Source: DASPTT01 sp035623275
Lineage (GTDB): Bacteria; Actinomycetota; Acidimicrobiia; Acidimicrobiales; UBA8190
DNA: 22,248 nucleotides
Assembly: GCA_035623275.1 (NCBI GenBank)
Contig: DASPTT010000107.1
Location: 1-22,248 of the forward strand
Direction of reading: 5' to 3'
The translations under genes were made by a program, and so were the position numbers. Shown here one piece after another: positions 15,688 through 22,248 of the stretch (within the stretch, counting starts at the first letter, position 1; every line of letters starts with the position of its first letter). Below the pieces are notes generated by a model, which had not been told where the DNA came from, searched no databases, and saw only the letters and a program-made list of their open reading frames with translations.

Positions 15688-16203
15688 ATGGGGACCCAGA
15701 TCGGGACTGGGGTCGCCGGCGAGGTGCCGGCTGTCGTTCCGTGGCGGACCAGGGTCGACTGGGCGCTGTCGTCCGGGCTGGCCGCGGTGGCGGCGCAGGA
15801 GTCGTCCATGGCGGCCCGGCGCGCGCTGGAGGCTCGCCAGTTCGACGAGCTGCGTCATGCCATCGCCGGCACGGTCATGCCCGTGCTCGAGGCGTGCGCG
15901 CGGGCCATGCGGGGCTGGGGCTTGACCGTCAACGTCGGCCAGGTCCTGCGGGACACCCCCGTCCGGATGCCGCGCGGCTACGACCTCGTGCTCACCATGG
16001 AGAGGTTCGACGGCCGGGGGCCGGGTCGGCTGACGATCACGGCCATCGAAGGGCGCGAGGTGCTGCGCGTGGTCATGCGGGTCGGGCCGGGCCACATGGG
16101 CGGCGACGCCAGCGAGCACGACGCCGTCGTGCACGTGCACGACCTGACCGAGGACATGGTGGGCGGCCTGGTGGCCACCATGGTGGAGTGCGTCCTGCGC
16201 TGA
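15688..16203 (+). CDS. hypothetical protein, 171 aa
   Basis: I do not recognise this family. The protein is soluble in appearance, with no signal peptide, membrane helix or cysteine-rich motif. Residues about 25-70 look helical (SSGLAAVAAQESSMAARRALEARQFDELRHAI). The second half alternates hydrophobic strands (YDLVLTMERF, GRLTITAIEG, EVLRVVMRVG, AVVHVHDL) and ends MVGGLVATMVECVLR. That gives an alpha-then-beta layout. The start is supported by GGGGAG (15673-15678) 9 nt before the ATG. It is divergent from the carbonic anhydrase with a shared 162-bp control region, and converges on the thiolase gene with 18 nt between stops. No function is proposed. Confidence 0.65.
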   Translation: MGTQIGTGVAGEVPAVVPWRTRVDWALSSGLAAVAAQESSMAARRALEARQFDELRHAIAGTVMPVLEACARAMRGWGLTVNVGQVLRDTPVRMPRGYDLVLTMERFDGRGPGRLTITAIEGREVLRVVMRVGPGHMGGDASEHDAVVHVHDLTEDMVGGLVATMVECVLR

Positions 16204-16221
16204 TGGCCAGGGAGCCAGGGC

Positions 16222-17421
16222 TCAGGCGGCCCGCTCCAGGATGTGGACCCCGCAGGCCGATCCCAGCCCGATGACGTGGGCCAGGCCCACGCGCGCCCCG
16301 TCGATCTGGCGCTCGCCGGCCTCACCCCGCAGGTGGTGGCAGATCTCCCAGATGTTGGCGATGCCCGTGGCCGCGATGGGGTGACCCTTCGATTCGAGCC
16401 CACCCGACACGTTCACCGGGGTCGTCCCGTCGCGCCAGGTGGCCCCCGAGTTGAAGAAGTCGACCGCCCCGCCGGTCTCGCACAGCATCAGGTTGTCGTA
16501 GTGGACCAGCTCCGCGGTGGCGAAGCAGTCGTGAAGCTCCACCAGGTCGAGGTCCCCGGGGCTCACCCCGGCCGCCTCGTAGGCCTGGGCGGCGGCGTTG
16601 CGGGTCAGCGTGTTCACGTTGGGGAGGACCTGGCAGGCGTCCTCCCAGGGGTCGGTGGTGAGCACCGACGCGGAGACCTTGACCGCCCGGCGCCGCTGGT
16701 CGGGATCCAGCGTCCGCAGCTTGGCGTCGCTCACCACCACGGCCGCGGCCGCCCCGTCGCAGTTGGCCGAGCACATGGGCCGGGTGTTGGGGTAGGCGAT
16801 CATGACGTCGCCCATGATCTGCTCGAGGGACATCTTCTTGGTGTAGGCGGCCAGCGGGTTGAGCGTCGAGTGGGCGTGGTTCTTCTCGCTGATGCGAGCG
16901 AAGAGCTCGAAGCTGGTCCCGCCGTAGCGGTGCCCGTACTCCATGCCGATCTGGGCGAACACGCCGGGCATGGTCTCGGTCCCCACCCGCCCGTCGAGAG
17001 GCGCCACCGCGCCGTAGCGCCCGTGGGGCGTCCAGGTGCCCGCGTCCTCCTTGCGCGACCCGCCCGAGAGCAGTCCCGCGCCGGCCAGCTTCTCCACGCC
17101 GACGGCCAGCCCGAAGTCGCACTCGCCGGCCTTGACGGCCATGATCGCGGTGCGCAGCGCGGTGGCCCCGGTGGCACAGGCGTTGGCCACGTTGTAGACG
17201 GGGATGCCGGTCTGGCCGACCTGCTTCTGGACGGCCTGACCGATGCCGAGGCCCGCCCCCATGAGATTGCCGGCCGCCACGACCCCCATGTCCTTCATGG
17301 TGACGCCGCCGTCGCGCAGCGCCCCTTGGACCGCCTCGGTGGCCAGGTCGACCGTGTCCTTGTCCGGGTGCTTGCCGAACTTCGTCATGTGGATGCCCAG
17401 GATCCAGATCGGCTCGCTCAC
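16222..17421 (-). CDS. SCP2-type thiolase / lipid-transfer-protein family acetyltransferase
   Basis: A 399-aa thiolase-fold protein of the SCP2-thiolase/lipid-transfer group, acting on beta-ketoacyl-CoA or related CoA esters. The nucleophile Cys82 is in NVANACATGATAL. HDCFATAEL supplies His297 and Cys299; in SCP2-type thiolases this Cys takes the place of the usual C-terminal CxG cysteine. GHPIAATG supplies His347. All key residues are kept, so an active thiolase is plausible, although relatives such as Ltp2 act as retro-aldolases in steroid side-chain breakdown. GTG 17421 overlaps the stop of the upstream DUF35 gene (GTGA), which supports both the start and translational coupling. Confidence 0.88.
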   Translation of the reverse strand: MSEPIWILGIHMTKFGKHPDKDTVDLATEAVQGALRDGGVTMKDMGVVAAGNLMGAGLGIGQAVQKQVGQTGIPVYNVANACATGATALRTAIMAVKAGECDFGLAVGVEKLAGAGLLSGGSRKEDAGTWTPHGRYGAVAPLDGRVGTETMPGVFAQIGMEYGHRYGGTSFELFARISEKNHAHSTLNPLAAYTKKMSLEQIMGDVMIAYPNTRPMCSANCDGAAAAVVVSDAKLRTLDPDQRRRAVKVSASVLTTDPWEDACQVLPNVNTLTRNAAAQAYEAAGVSPGDLDLVELHDCFATAELVHYDNLMLCETGGAVDFFNSGATWRDGTTPVNVSGGLESKGHPIAATGIANIWEICHHLRGEAGERQIDGARVGLAHVIGLGSACGVHILERAA

Positions 17422-17828
17422 GATGCCCCCTTGTTCTCGATGGGCTCGAAGCCGAACCCGATGGCCTCGGTGCCCTCGCTGTCGGTCCCGATGGGGAACG
17501 TGGTCAGGCGCACCTTCATCCCCAGCTGCACGTGCTCGGGGTCGGCCGGTGTGTTGACCACGTTGGCCCGCACCGCCGTGCCCTCGCAGTCGACGAGCCC
17601 GGCCACGAATGGCACGGGGATGCCCGGCGCGGCGAAGGACACGATGGTGAAGGCGGTCAGCTCCCCTTCGGTGGGCACCTCGACGTCGGCGAAGGTCACG
17701 CCCTCGCAGGCGGCACAGGCGTTGCGCCGGTCGAAGTAGCGCGCCTTGCACGACGTGCACTCATGGGCCACCAGGTGGGGCCGGTCTCCGAGCACCAGAT
17801 AGTCGACCAGCGGCACGGCACCGCTCAT
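17418..17828 (-). CDS. DUF35 Zn-ribbon/OB-fold protein, thiolase partner
   Basis: A 136-aa protein with an N-terminal rubredoxin-like zinc ribbon (Cys24, 27, 38 and 41 in ECTSCKARYFDRRNACAAC) followed by an OB-fold (about 50-130; VEVPTEGELTAFTIV, VPFVAGLVDCEG, LGMKVRL). This is the DUF35/ChsH2-C-like family, which binds thiolase-like enzymes and probably guides acyl-CoA substrates. A strong GAGGAGG ribosome-binding site lies 4 nt before ATG 17828. It overlaps the thiolase gene by 4 nt, the usual arrangement for this protein pair, so the two most likely form one complex. Confidence 0.88.
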   Translation of the reverse strand: MSGAVPLVDYLVLGDRPHLVAHECTSCKARYFDRRNACAACEGVTFADVEVPTEGELTAFTIVSFAAPGIPVPFVAGLVDCEGTAVRANVVNTPADPEHVQLGMKVRLTTFPIGTDSEGTEAIGFGFEPIENKGAS

Positions 17829-17925
17829 GCGTCCTCCTCGGGCCAGGTTGGCGGTGCGACTCTACCCACCCGCCCCCCGAGGGCGACAATGCCGCTTGCC
17901 GTTCCGCGCCTGGGCCGAGGCACGG

Positions 17926-17943
17926 GACGGCCGAGCGGCCGTC
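17926..17943 (-). terminator. hairpin just after the beta-propeller gene
   Basis: GACGGCC GAGC GGCCGTC is a perfect 7-bp stem with a 4-nt loop, starting 4 nt beyond the propeller stop codon in its direction of transcription. No T-run follows. It may separate the propeller transcript from the DUF35-thiolase pair 98 nt downstream. Confidence 0.4.
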
Positions 17944-17947
17944 GCTG

Positions 17948-19618
17948 TCAGGCCGGGAGCCGGCGCTCGCGGCGCCGCAGCACCAGCCCGAGGGCGATCA
18001 GGGCGGTGCCGAGTCCGAGGGTGCCCGCCACGTAGGGGCCGGACCCGGACCACGGCTCTCCGGTGTGCGGGGTCGTGGCGCCCGGGATCACCGGGGCCGC
18101 GGGGGGCGCCGGCGGCGCCGGCGCGGCCGAGTCGGGCACCGTGAAGGTGGCCGACGTGATCGTCACCGCGGCACCGTCCCAGCCGGTGCCCGAGGCGGTG
18201 ACGGTGTGGGTCCCTGGGGCCAGGTCGGTGGGGATGGTGACCGAGCCCGAGAAGCTGCCGTCGGATCCCACCGTGGGCGTCCCGATGGTCTCGGGCGTCG
18301 AGTGGGCCTGGACCGTGACGGAGGAGCCAGGGGCGAACCCGCTCCCGCTCACCGTCACCTGCGAGCCGCGTGGGTCGGTGCCCGAGGGCATGTTCATGTC
18401 GACCTGGACGCTCGGCGTTGGCAGCGACACCATGGCGATGGCGCCCGGGTCGTTGCCGACGGTGATCGGCGAACTGGCGCTCACGGTGTCCGTGGCCGTG
18501 TCGACGACCGAGACGGTGCCGTCATCCGAATTGGTCACGTACACCTTCGTCCCGTCGGGTGTCATGGCCAGCGCCGCCGGCCAGGCCCCGACGGGGACGG
18601 TCGAGGTGACAGAGAGCGTCGTGGTGTCGATGACCGACACCGTGCCGTCATCCGAGTTGGTCACGTAGGCCTTGGTGCCGTCCGGCGTGAAGGCGACGGC
18701 GGTCGGCTCGCTGCCCACCTCGATGGTGTCCGAGCCCCCGCAGGGGCCCACGGGCGGCCCGATGACGGGCGGAGCGGTAAAGGGGATGGGGCACTTCAAA
18801 GCCGGAGCGGAGCCGCTCGGCGGCACGACCGTGTCGGTGGCGGTGTCCACGACGGTCACGGCGTCGTCGAAGACTTCGGTCACGTACGCCTGGGTGCCGT
18901 CCGGGGTGAGGGCCACGCCCACGGGTCGGGAGCCGACGGGGATGTCGTCGGTGTTCCCGGTCGCCAGGTCGATGTGGACGAGGACGTCCCTGAAGGTGTC
19001 GGTGACGTACGCGTTCTTCCCGTCGGGGCTGATGGCCAGACCCGAGCTCCGCATGCCGGCCGGCACGTCGCCGGTCTGGGTCATGGTGGACGTGGCAAAG
19101 CTGAGCAGGGAGCTGCTGAGGCCCGGGAAGGAGTCCACCAGGACGTAGAGGGTCGCCCCGTCGGGGCTGAGGGCCATGGCGGTCGGGTTCCCGGTGAGGG
19201 TCACTGGGTCGCCCACCACCTGGCCCGTCGAGGTGTTGACCGACGAGACCGAGCCGTCGCCCTTGGTGTCCTGCCCGACGTACAGGGTCGTGCCGTCCTT
19301 GCTGGCGACGAGGCTGGCGATCCGTGCGCCGGGCACCGAGTCGGGGCTGCCGATCGCCGCGCCGTCGGAGGTGTTCAGGGCCGACAGGGTGCCGTCGGCC
19401 ATGTTGGCCACATAGGCCACCACGGATCCGGTGGAGCCCTCCGCGCCCGCCTTGGAGCCCGACGCGGCCAGGGAGAGGCCAGTGGCGGTCAGGAGGAGGC
19501 CGGGGAGCGCAAGCCCGAGCCAGCGCCGTGACCGGCTGGAGGTCTCGGGGTCGCCGTCCCCACCGCGGTGCGGTGACCGGGTGCTCGTGGCACGAGCAAG
19601 GTGTTCTAGGGCGCGCAT
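17948..19618 (-). CDS. secreted seven-bladed YncE-like beta-propeller with sortase-like anchor
   Basis: A 556-aa surface protein. The N-terminus has a basic SRSRRWLG stretch (about 28-35) and a hydrophobic core (33-52), a Sec or Tat-like signal. Residues about 67-395 hold seven repeats opening with YV and closing with a variant of PDGT (for example YVTNSDDGTVSVIDTTT), the YVTN/YncE propeller type. The last two full repeats are 42 residues apart and nearly identical in DNA. Blade 5 has an extra Pro/Gly-rich loop with two cysteines (CPIPF...GPCGG). An Ig/IPT-like domain follows (about 400-495). A Pro/Ala linker, TPHTG (516-520), a hydrophobic helix and RRRERR end the protein, as in sortase substrates. 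ATG 19618 is chosen for GGGGAGA 9 nt upstream; ATG 19666 adds 16 residues. Ligand unknown. Confidence 0.82.
   Translation of the reverse strand: MRALEHLARATSTRSPHRGGDGDPETSSRSRRWLGLALPGLLLTATGLSLAASGSKAGAEGSTGSVVAYVANMADGTLSALNTSDGAAIGSPDSVPGARIASLVASKDGTTLYVGQDTKGDGSVSSVNTSTGQVVGDPVTLTGNPTAMALSPDGATLYVLVDSFPGLSSSLLSFATSTMTQTGDVPAGMRSSGLAISPDGKNAYVTDTFRDVLVHIDLATGNTDDIPVGSRPVGVALTPDGTQAYVTEVFDDAVTVVDTATDTVVPPSGSAPALKCPIPFTAPPVIGPPVGPCGGSDTIEVGSEPTAVAFTPDGTKAYVTNSDDGTVSVIDTTTLSVTSTVPVGAWPAALAMTPDGTKVYVTNSDDGTVSVVDTATDTVSASSPITVGNDPGAIAMVSLPTPSVQVDMNMPSGTDPRGSQVTVSGSGFAPGSSVTVQAHSTPETIGTPTVGSDGSFSGSVTIPTDLAPGTHTVTASGTGWDGAAVTITSATFTVPDSAAPAPPAPPAAPVIPGATTPHTGEPWSGSGPYVAGTLGLGTALIALGLVLRRRERRLPA
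18521..18680. repeat. 126-bp-period repeat inside the propeller gene
   Basis: The segment starting GTCATCCGA at 18521 recurs at 18647, exactly 126 bp (42 codons) away, with few differences over about 30 bp. It encodes YVTNSDDGTVSV twice, adjacent blades of the propeller. The near-identity at DNA level suggests recent duplication or gene conversion of a blade. Confidence 0.7.
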
Positions 19619-19757
19619 GGTCGATCGTCTCCCCTCGTGGATCCGCCGTTCGTTGCATAACGACATGATTGGCCCGTGGCTTGAGCGGCGGGCGCCAGAG
19701 GACTACGGAGCGTGGGCGCGGTTGTGCGGTTCCTTACCGTCTCGGCTCGCCGTTCGG

Positions 19758-19782
19758 TCCCGGAGCCGTCGTGGTGCCGGGA
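19758..19782 (-). terminator. possible hairpin after the SDR gene
   Basis: TCCCGG and CCGGGA form a 6-bp stem around a 13-nt loop, beginning 4 nt after the SDR stop on the - strand. There is no T-run. A 9-bp direct repeat GGAGCCGTC (19762 and 19780) overlaps it. The remaining 19619-19757 stretch holds the propeller leader with its ribosome-binding site; its AT-richest part (about 19655-19675) is the likely promoter, but I see no firm -35/-10 pair. Confidence 0.22.
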
Positions 19783-19786
19783 GCCG

Positions 19787-20668
19787 TCAGGGGATCGGGA
19801 ACCCCGCGTCGGCCACGAGCCGCTCGCTCTCGCGCCACAGCCGCGCTGCGTCCTCGTGGGAGCGCGCGCGTCTCGAGGGATGACCCGGTTTGCAGCGCAC
19901 GTAGTAGCCGCCGCTCTTGCCCGCCATCTCCGCCGACGACGCCAGGTAGATCGAGGTCCGGGCGCCGGCGGCAGGCGAGATCTCCGCCGGCCGGTAGATC
20001 TTCACGCCCAGGCCCCGGTACCCGCGCAGGTCGCCGTCCATCCCGAACCCGCTGCGGACGTTGCCCGGGTGCAGGGCGTTGGCCGTCACCGCGGTGCCGG
20101 CCAGCCGGGCGGCGAGCGCACGGGTGAAGAGGATGTCGGCCAGCTTGGAGCGGCCGTAGGCCTTGAAGGGCCGGTAGCGCCTCGTGGTCTGTAGGTCGTC
20201 CCAGTCGAGCTTCGCCCAGTGGTGGGCCACCGACGCCACGTTGACCACGCGCCCGTCGCCGCTGCCCTCGGCGCTCCGGACGAGCCGCTCGAGCAGCAGG
20301 TTGGTGAGGAGGAACGGACCCAGGTAGTTCACCCCGAAGGTCTTCTCGAAGCCCTGCGCGGTCCGGCCTTGCTCCTGCAGGATGCCGCCGGCGTTGTTGA
20401 CGAGGACGTCGATGTGCTCGAAGCGCGCCTCCAGTTCCCGCGCGCAGGCCCGCACCGAGGCGAGATCCGCCAGGTCGAGCGCCACGGTGTGGACGTCGTC
20501 GGAGGAGGCCCGGGCACGGACGTCGGCGGCCGCCGACTCGGCCTTGACGGGATTGCGGCAGGCGAGCACCGTGGTCGCCCCCACGGCGGCCAGACCCGCG
20601 GCCGTCTCCAGGCCGATGCCGACGTTCGCTCCGGTGACCACCACGACCCTGGACGGCACAACGGTCAT
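19787..20668 (-). CDS. short-chain dehydrogenase/reductase, retinol-dehydrogenase-like
   Basis: A 293-aa NAD(P)-dependent oxidoreductase with a classical Rossmann start: TGANVGIG (12-19) for the cofactor and VLVNNAGG in the fourth strand. The active site is Ser146 (VASVAHHW), Tyr171 and Lys175 (YGRSK). The 25-residue gap between Ser and Tyr, with a DWDDLQ...RYRPFKAYGRSKLADILFT pattern, is typical of the retinol dehydrogenase/WWOX-like branch rather than short FabG-type enzymes. The substrate is unknown. ATG 20668 overlaps the stop of the upstream DUF2156 gene by 4 nt (ATGA), so the two are translationally coupled. Confidence 0.88.
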   Translation of the reverse strand: MTVVPSRVVVVTGANVGIGLETAAGLAAVGATTVLACRNPVKAESAAADVRARASSDDVHTVALDLADLASVRACARELEARFEHIDVLVNNAGGILQEQGRTAQGFEKTFGVNYLGPFLLTNLLLERLVRSAEGSGDGRVVNVASVAHHWAKLDWDDLQTTRRYRPFKAYGRSKLADILFTRALAARLAGTAVTANALHPGNVRSGFGMDGDLRGYRGLGVKIYRPAEISPAAGARTSIYLASSAEMAGKSGGYYVRCKPGHPSRRARSHEDAARLWRESERLVADAGFPIP

Positions 20669-22248
20669 TGTGCCCGATCGGCGTGCTCTCCCTCGCTGCC
20701 CGGGTTGGTGGTGTCGTCGCCGGCGCCCGCGCACGCGTCGTCGGAGCGCAGGCCCTGGAGGAGCGACGCGCCCGTGTCGTCCGCGGGGCCGGTCTCTGCG
20801 CCGTGCGCCACGGCGGACTGGGTCTGGGTCTTTCGGGCCGCGGGGACGAGCATGCGTCCGACCACGGGTACCTCGGCCAGCGCCTCGGCGCGCATGATCG
20901 CCAGCACCACGGGCACGAGGTGCTCCGCAGCGTCGTAGACGACATAGCGCGGGAGCCACTCCGGGCCGTACTTGGCGTTGAACTTCCACAGCGTCTCGAT
21001 CTGGAGGAAGTTCGACAGCTTCTGCAGGGCCCAGCGCTCGACGCGCTGGGTCGTGCCGTCGCCACGCTCGCCCTCCAGGATCGAGCGCATGGCCGCGAAA
21101 TTGAGGCTCAGGCCGCGCTGTCCCTGGGCGCGCAGGTGCTCGATGGTCGACACCAGGGCGAAGTCGATCAGCCCGTTGGGGTGCTCGCCCCGGTCACGGC
21201 GCATCAGGTCGAGCGAGTACCCCTGGATGCCCCTCGCCGGGACGAACTGGCACAGCGCCGCCGGTGCGCCGTCGGGCCCGGTGATCACGCACAGCAGCAG
21301 GTCCTCGTCGGCAGGGTCGAAGATGCGCCCGAGCATCATGGAGAATCCGCGCTCGAATTCGCCGCGGCGGCTCTGCGACATGATCGGGACGAGGGAGTCG
21401 GCGGTCGCCCGGTCCAGGCGGCTCGGGTCGTGGAACGACACCGTGTACCCGTACTTGGCGATGCGGTTGAAGGCCTGGCGCAGGCCCTTCATGTGCCCGC
21501 CGGCGAGCGAGAACGTCTGGACGTCCACGACCGCCTCGTCCCCGATGTAGATGTCGTGCATCCCCGCGGCGCGGTAGAGGGGGAGCCAGTCCTCGGACGC
21601 GCCCATGACGGCGACCACCCAGCCGTGGCCGTCGGCGAAGCGCCGGAACGCCCCCCACGCGTGCTCGCGCTCGGCGCGGGGGCCGATGGGGTCGGGCGAC
21701 ACCAGGCAGATGCCGCCCTGGATGGCGTAGGCGATGAGTGAGTCGCGGTGGAAGAACCACTGCTTGTCCGAGCGCAGAGCGAAGTAGTCGAGGGTGCCCT
21801 CGCCGTGGCGGGCCACGATGTCGCGCGCCCGGAGCTGCGCGGCGCGTCCGGCGGAACGGCGGCGGTCGACCACCGGGCGTGTGGCCAGGACGGCGGCGAT
21901 GGCCGCCAGTCCGATGCCGATGGTGAGCAGGCTCGGCGCCAGGAAGTCGTCGAGCCGGTCCGGCAGCACGACGGTCTGGACGCCGACGAGCCGCTCGACC
22001 ACGGCCTGGCCGGCCCGCCACCAGGGGAGCGACTGGTGCCAGGCATGGTCGTAGTGGACCGTGAGGATGACCAGGATCCAGGTGACCACGGTGATGCCGA
22101 CGACGCCCGCTCCCAGGGCGACCAGCGCGGAGCGCAGGGCCGGGCGGTCGGACTCGGCGCGGAACTCGTCGCGGGTCACGAGCAGGAACAGGAGCACCAC
22201 CGCGGCGAGGATCGACGCTTCGAGGTCGGCAGCCCGGAAGAGGTGGAA
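20665..22248 (-). CDS. DUF2156 membrane protein, lysyl-phosphatidylglycerol synthase-like (5'-truncated)
   Basis: The frame is open to the window edge, so the start lies beyond 22248; 527 residues are visible. It begins in membrane helices (ILAAVVLLFLLV, then VALGAGVVGITVVTWILVILTV and LLTIGIGLAAIAAVLAT). The cytoplasmic part follows: ARHGEGTLDYFALRSDKQWFF, VSPDPIGP, MHDIYIGDEAVVD, GFSMMLGRIFDP and YSLDLMRRDRGEHPNGLIDF. These match the DUF2156/LPG-synthase C-terminal domain, a GNAT-like fold that in MprF moves lysine from lysyl-tRNA to phosphatidylglycerol. The transferred amino acid cannot be read here. The last 60 residues or so form a polar, probably disordered tail (SDDACAGAGDDTTNPGSEGE). 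It overlaps the SDR gene by 4 nt. Confidence 0.85.
   Translation of the reverse strand, partial: FHLFRAADLEASILAAVVLLFLLVTRDEFRAESDRPALRSALVALGAGVVGITVVTWILVILTVHYDHAWHQSLPWWRAGQAVVERLVGVQTVVLPDRLDDFLAPSLLTIGIGLAAIAAVLATRPVVDRRRSAGRAAQLRARDIVARHGEGTLDYFALRSDKQWFFHRDSLIAYAIQGGICLVSPDPIGPRAEREHAWGAFRRFADGHGWVVAVMGASEDWLPLYRAAGMHDIYIGDEAVVDVQTFSLAGGHMKGLRQAFNRIAKYGYTVSFHDPSRLDRATADSLVPIMSQSRRGEFERGFSMMLGRIFDPADEDLLLCVITGPDGAPAALCQFVPARGIQGYSLDLMRRDRGEHPNGLIDFALVSTIEHLRAQGQRGLSLNFAAMRSILEGERGDGTTQRVERWALQKLSNFLQIETLWKFNAKYGPEWLPRYVVYDAAEHLVPVVLAIMRAEALAEVPVVGRMLVPAARKTQTQSAVAHGAETGPADDTGASLLQGLRSDDACAGAGDDTTNPGSEGEHADRAQ

Noticed and set aside
15526..16140. Open - strand frame that would extend the carbonic anhydrase by about 205 residues
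   Set aside because: The extension is His/Pro/Arg-rich low-complexity sequence, a shadow of the + strand gene. The anhydrase domain is full length from ATG 15525.
1..22248. tRNA/rRNA genes, CRISPR arrays, insertion sequences, prophage, riboswitches
   Set aside because: Reading through the sequence showed no CCA-ended cloverleafs, regular spaced repeats, transposase motifs or target-site duplications. This was by eye, so a weak riboswitch or small RNA could be missed.

Overview
The window is about 22 kb of very GC-rich (roughly 70%) bacterial chromosome with GTG starts, overlapping stop/start codons and almost no spacer DNA. A menaquinone-type nuo operon, a PaaX-family regulator, an SCP2-type thiolase paired with a DUF35 protein, a CanA-like carbonic anhydrase and an MprF/DUF2156-type protein together point to a high-GC Actinomycetota, possibly an Acidimicrobiia-like lineage. 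That placement is inferred from gene content; no 16S or other marker is present.

Region 1 (1-12220, + strand) is the distal part of the respiratory complex I operon, nuoF(partial)-G-H-I-J-K-L-M-N. Most junctions overlap by 1-8 nt. NuoF and NuoG carry the NADH, FMN and Fe-S electron input. NuoI carries two 4Fe-4S clusters towards the quinone. NuoH forms the quinone-site membrane base, and NuoJ/K/L/M/N form the proton-pumping arm. At the nuoL/nuoM junction an 11-codon mini-ORF joins both genes through two ATGA overlaps.

Region 2 (12261-14940) is a divergent unit. A PaaX-like repressor gene on the - strand faces a membrane fatty-acid desaturase and an unusual crotonase-fold protein on the + strand. 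Between the repressor and the desaturase lies a compact mirror-symmetric control region: two near-identical elements in opposite orientation each end exactly in a GTG start codon. It looks like a pair of overlapping leaderless promoters, and is the most interesting regulatory structure in the window.

Region 3 (15034-16203) holds a small beta-carbonic anhydrase (-) and a divergent unrecognised 171-aa protein (+).

Region 4 (16222-22248, - strand) reads right to left. First comes a 5'-truncated membrane protein with a DUF2156 (lysyl-phosphatidylglycerol synthase C-terminal-like) domain, overlapping an SDR oxidoreductase by 4 nt. Next is a secreted seven-bladed YncE-like beta-propeller with a sortase-like C-terminal signal. 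Last is a DUF35 Zn-ribbon/OB-fold protein overlapping an SCP2-type thiolase by 4 nt. No tRNA, rRNA, CRISPR array, transposase or attachment site was seen. No gene-free stretch exceeds 170 bp.
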